DNA of 64,000 nt from JAHIKV01 sp965195225 (GTDB taxonomy: Bacteria; Planctomycetota; Planctomycetia; Pirellulales; Thermoguttaceae). How positions within the stretch are numbered: the first letter of the stretch is position 1; the number at the start of each line of letters is the position of its first letter. Below are positions 61,236-64,000 of the stretch, in pieces. A model generated the notes under the pieces. The model saw only the letters and a list, made by a program, of their open reading frames with translations, did no database searches and had not been told where the DNA came from. The DNA is taken from contig CBDAFL010000082.1 in the NCBI GenBank assembly GCA_965195225.1, forward strand, positions 30,222 through 94,221. The letters are read 5' to 3'. Both the position numbers and the translations under genes were made by a program.

Positions 61236-62672
61236 CTACTGCATGATCGGCTGTAAGTTCGCCGGCTGCGAGGGAAGTGTGGCGTGATCGAGAAAGTCGG
61301 CAAGCTTGCTCGAGCAGGAAGGTTGTTGCAGCTTGCGGAGCGCCTCGCATTCGATCTGGCGGATGCGTTCCCGGGTGACGGAGAAAATCTTTCCGACTTC
61401 GGAAAGGGTGTAGGAATATCCGTCGGAGAGGCCGTATCGCAAGCGGATGATTTCCCGCTCGCGGTAGTTGAGCGATCCTAACGCCTCGTCCACACCGGTG
61501 CGAAGCGCGTCTTGGTTGAGGTCCAGCAGTGGATCGTTGAACCGCTTGTCGGGGATCATCTCTCCGAGGCGGTTTTCTCCGTCGTCGCCCTTCGGATCGT
61601 CCAGCGAGAGCATTCGCCGGTTTGCCCGCAGCGCGCGTCCGGCCACCGCGACCGAGAGTCCCGCGGCTTTGGCTGTCTCCTCCAGCGTGGGAGGGGCGGT
61701 TTGCTGTTGGGTCAACCGACGGTCGGCGCCGATCACTTTTTCGACGGCGCTGAGCATGTGGACGGGAATGCGGATCGTGCGGCTGTGGTCGGCGATCGAG
61801 CGGCTGATCGCCTGACGGATCCACCAGGTGGCGTAGGTCGAGAACTTGAATCCACGCGATGCTTCGAACTTGTCGACCGCCCGCAACAAACCGGTGTTTC
61901 CCTCCTGAATCAAGTCGAGGAAGCTGATTCCGCGGTTGCGATAGCGTTTGGCGATCGAAACCACCAGCCGCAAGTTGGCGGCGGCAAGTTTTTGGCGGGC
62001 AAGGTCGCTGGCGCGTTGCAGGACCGCGATGCGGTCCAAGCGGCGTCGAAGCCCGCCGGGCGTATCGCCGGCAATCCTCACCAGACGGTACAACTCCTTG
62101 CGGACCGTGGTGATTCGCGGCGAAACGGCGCCGCTCTCGCTTTCCATTTGTCGCAGGAAGGCCAGTTCTCGGACGGTGTTGTCCATGTGTCGGCGGATTT
62201 CCCAAAGCCTCCGCAACACCACCTGAAGATGTTGCAGCCGGACCGGCGTCTCCTCTGCCAGGCGGACCGCCTTGGCCCGGCGGAGCATCGACCGGCGGCG
62301 GATTTCACGGCGATCGGCGCGCGAGCGACGCTTGGACACTATGGCCGCGAAGTCGTCGCGATTGCGCCGCAGCAGGTCGCGCATGGTGTGCAGGTTAGGA
62401 CCGATCAGCGCCAGCAAACGTTGTTTTCTCCGGCGGTCGGAGAGCAGCGCCTCGCAGACCACATCGACGCGTATTTTCCCCCGGGCCGCCTTTTCCAACA
62501 TACCCGCGGCCGCCTGAAGCATATAGTCGCCGGAGAGGATTGCACGGCGGAGTTCCTTGCGCGTTCGGTCGATCCGCCGAGCCGCTTCGAGTTCTTCCCG
62601 GCGGCCGAGCAACGGGGTGCTGCTCATCTGCGTCAGATAAAGCTGGACCGGATCGGTCGGGTTTCCACTCAT
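61236..62672 (-). CDS. Group-2-type sigma-70 factor (RpoD/SigA-like)
   Basis: 478 residues from ATG 62672, preceded by GAGGTGG. Region 1.2 (DPVQLYLTQMSSTPLLGRRE) is followed by a long, Arg-rich non-conserved insertion, then region 2 (LAAANLRLVVSIAKRYRNRG, LDLIQEGNTGLLRAVDKFEA, STYATWWIRQAISRSIADHS), region 3 (RIPVHMLSAVEKVIGADRRL) and region 4 (LNYREREIIRLRYGLSDGYS, TLSEVGKIFSVTRERIRQIE). The region 2.4 and 4.2 signatures are intact, so it should recognise TTGACA/TATAAT-type promoters. Not necessarily the essential housekeeping factor; planctomycetes carry several. The long ORF opposite it is a shadow. Confidence 0.9.
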   Translation of the reverse strand: MSGNPTDPVQLYLTQMSSTPLLGRREELEAARRIDRTRKELRRAILSGDYMLQAAAGMLEKAARGKIRVDVVCEALLSDRRRKQRLLALIGPNLHTMRDLLRRNRDDFAAIVSKRRSRADRREIRRRSMLRRAKAVRLAEETPVRLQHLQVVLRRLWEIRRHMDNTVRELAFLRQMESESGAVSPRITTVRKELYRLVRIAGDTPGGLRRRLDRIAVLQRASDLARQKLAAANLRLVVSIAKRYRNRGISFLDLIQEGNTGLLRAVDKFEASRGFKFSTYATWWIRQAISRSIADHSRTIRIPVHMLSAVEKVIGADRRLTQQQTAPPTLEETAKAAGLSVAVAGRALRANRRMLSLDDPKGDDGENRLGEMIPDKRFNDPLLDLNQDALRTGVDEALGSLNYREREIIRLRYGLSDGYSYTLSEVGKIFSVTRERIRQIECEALRKLQQPSCSSKLADFLDHATLPSQPANLQPIMQ

Positions 62673-62979
62673 CGTCGCCACCTCGTTCCGATTAGCCGAG
62701 AAGTGTTCGCCCCAACTTCCCGCTGCACGTGGTACGGGAAGGATTGGCTTATGGTTCGCCGCGAACACGCCCCTCACCATATATTATAGACACCCGAGCA
62801 AGGGATAAGTTGCGGAAAATTGCTTTGGCTACACTCGCAGGGCTTGTTGCCGCCCCCTCATTGGCGTCATTGAATCCTCGCTGTTCGCCGTAATTTCACA
62901 AGATTCCGCCGCTCGACCCTCATATTTTCCCGATCGCCGGGTATGCAATTAGAATCAAGGTATATGGGGGTCGGCGAAC

Positions 62980-63546
62980 ATGGACACCAGGCGTCAGCCA
63001 GATTCGGTCGAGGCACAGCGAGTCGAGCAGTTCATGGCTCTCTACTCGAGCCATCAACGGCGGCTCTATCTGTATGCAATTACGCTGTTGCCCGATTCCG
63101 TCGACGCCGAGGACGTGCTCCAAGAGGCGAATCTGGTGCTGTGGCGGAAGTTCGATCAATACCGGCAGGGTACTAATTTCTTCGCCTGGGCCTGCCAAAT
63201 CATCCGCTACGAAGTGCTCAAGTACCGCGAGAAGCACACCCGTTCCGCCAGCCTGTTGGACCCCGACGTGCTGGACCGGCTGGCTGAGGTGGCGGTGGCG
63301 GAAGTCGAACACCTCGACGAGTTCCACCGCAGGGCCTTGATCGATTGCATGTCTCGGCTCAGCCCCGGCGATCGGGAACTGATGCGTCAGCGTTACGCCG
63401 AGGCGATGGCCGTTCGGGCGATGGCCGAGGCCATGAACCGTTCACCCAACGCCGTCTCCCAATCGCTGGGCCGCGTCCGGCGGCTGCTGTTGGACTGCAT
63501 CGACAGCAGCGTCCAGGGCCAGGACCGGCAAGGAGATCGGCCATGA
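62980..63546 (+). CDS. ECF RNA polymerase sigma factor, second FecR-associated copy
   Basis: 188 residues. Region 2 (FMALYSSHQRRLYLYAITLL, AEDVLQEANLVLWRKFDQYR, FFAWACQIIRYEVLKYREKH) and region 4 (LSPGDRELMRQRYAEAMAVR, MAEAMNRSPNAVSQSLGRVR) are intact. It is diverged from the sigma factor at 60218 but of the same group. The ATGA overlap with the next gene couples it to a FecR protein. Divergent from the sigma-70 gene; the 300-bp space between shows no further feature. Confidence 0.88.
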   Translation: MDTRRQPDSVEAQRVEQFMALYSSHQRRLYLYAITLLPDSVDAEDVLQEANLVLWRKFDQYRQGTNFFAWACQIIRYEVLKYREKHTRSASLLDPDVLDRLAEVAVAEVEHLDEFHRRALIDCMSRLSPGDRELMRQRYAEAMAVRAMAEAMNRSPNAVSQSLGRVRRLLLDCIDSSVQGQDRQGDRP

Positions 63547-64000
63547 GCAACGCCTCCAACCGCTGGCACGATATCGATATGCTGCTGGACCGCGTCCTGG
63601 ACGGACTCCACTCAAAAGAAGACTCGCGGCAACTGAACGAGATTCTCCGTACCGACGTGGAGGCCTGCCGGCGCTACGTCGCATACATGGAATTGCACGG
63701 CCGGCTCACCTGGGGCGACGGAATAAGGGCCGGGGCGGAACAGAGGGTCGAGGGTCGAGGGACGAGGGACCAGCGGCGAGGGATGGCCGGTTCACCGGCC
63801 ATTGGCGGAGAAGCGGGGTTCGGGGTTCGGGATTCGGGGTTCGGGATTCAAAGTTCGGGATCTCTCTCTGTTGGCGCGGAAGTTGAACTGCCGCACCAAC
63901 CCGAATCCCAAACCCCGAGCCCCGAACCCCCATTCCCCACTCTATCCACTACCAACTATCCACTACCCACTGCTCCCTTTGTCGGCAGTTGGGCGTTCTC
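63543..64000 (+). CDS. FecR-type membrane protein, partial at right edge
   Basis: Open from ATG 63543 to the window edge (152 codons). The N-terminal helical part (WHDIDMLLDRVLDGLHSKED, DVEACRRYVAYMELHGRLTW) is followed by a linker almost identical to that of the 58254-60221 product (GMAGSPAIGGEAGFGVRDSG, PTAPFVGSWAF). The membrane helix and FecR/LamG domains would lie beyond 64000. The shared linker, encoded by palindromic repeats, against diverged flanks points to a transferred insertion. Confidence 0.75.
   Translation, partial: MSNASNRWHDIDMLLDRVLDGLHSKEDSRQLNEILRTDVEACRRYVAYMELHGRLTWGDGIRAGAEQRVEGRGTRDQRRGMAGSPAIGGEAGFGVRDSGFGIQSSGSLSVGAEVELPHQPESQTPSPEPPFPTLSTTNYPLPTAPFVGSWAF

Noticed and set aside
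61512..62789. 425-codon plus-strand ORF
   Set aside because: Antisense to the sigma-70 gene, which has all conserved regions; no domain on this strand.
1..64000. Type VI or other dedicated secretion genes for the Rhs proteins
   Set aside because: No VgrG, PAAR, Hcp, TssB/C or Tc-toxin component was found in the window.

Overview
The window looks like chromosomal DNA of a planctomycete, probably Pirellulales-like. The evidence is a DUF1559 prepilin-like protein, PEP-CTERM exported proteins, ECF sigma factors whose genes overlap FecR/LamG membrane proteins, and several very large YD-repeat (Rhs) proteins. No rRNA, CRISPR array, plasmid origin or phage module was seen. One tRNA-Arg(TCT) is present at 5.1 kb.

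Layout. 0-5 kb: ABC-2 permease (cut by the left edge), two long inverted repeats, a secreted alpha/beta hydrolase, a Pro/Ser/Tyr-rich lipoprotein and the tRNA. 5.4-17 kb (minus strand): Rhs debris and three long 5'-truncated Rhs genes. Each has a different C-terminal tip, and they are separated by a TPR protein, a beta-propeller protein, an IS66 tail and copies of a short repeat. 17.1-18.4 kb: an IS4-type element that replaced the 5' part of one Rhs gene but left that gene's promoter and leader intact on its far side. 18.6-23.4 kb (minus): an eight-gene operon led by a stand-alone Glu/Gln-tRNA-synthetase-like protein, followed by membrane and coiled-coil proteins. 23.7-37 kb (mostly plus): an unknown protein, glycosyltransferases, a tandemly amplified family of secreted alpha-helical proteins, and a transglutaminase-like protein. 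37.3-53.3 kb (plus): one intact 1760-residue Rhs gene followed by three 5'-truncated Rhs cassettes, each with its own tip and one or more small membrane, LRR or secreted proteins downstream. 53.3-64 kb: an IS66 relic, a BNR-repeat PEP-CTERM protein, DUF1559 and PEP-CTERM genes, two ECF sigma/FecR pairs (the second cut by the right edge) and a group-2 sigma-70 factor.

Two shared regulatory signals tie the central region together. Promoters with the core GGCCCAAAA (variants GGCCTAAAA and similar) about 9-11 bp upstream of the -35 box occur before the Rhs gene, the synthetase-like operon, its divergent neighbour and the transglutaminase gene. Several of these are followed by a conserved ~90-nt leader: a small hairpin flanked by two GGTATC motifs, then a strong hairpin with a T-run just before the start codon. 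This has the layout of a transcription-attenuation leader.

My reading is that the Rhs loci form a reservoir of interchangeable C-terminal cassettes with adjacent candidate immunity genes, co-regulated with surface-glycan-type genes. The family assignments are well supported. The toxin/immunity roles, the riboregulator idea and the function of the synthetase-like operon are inference.
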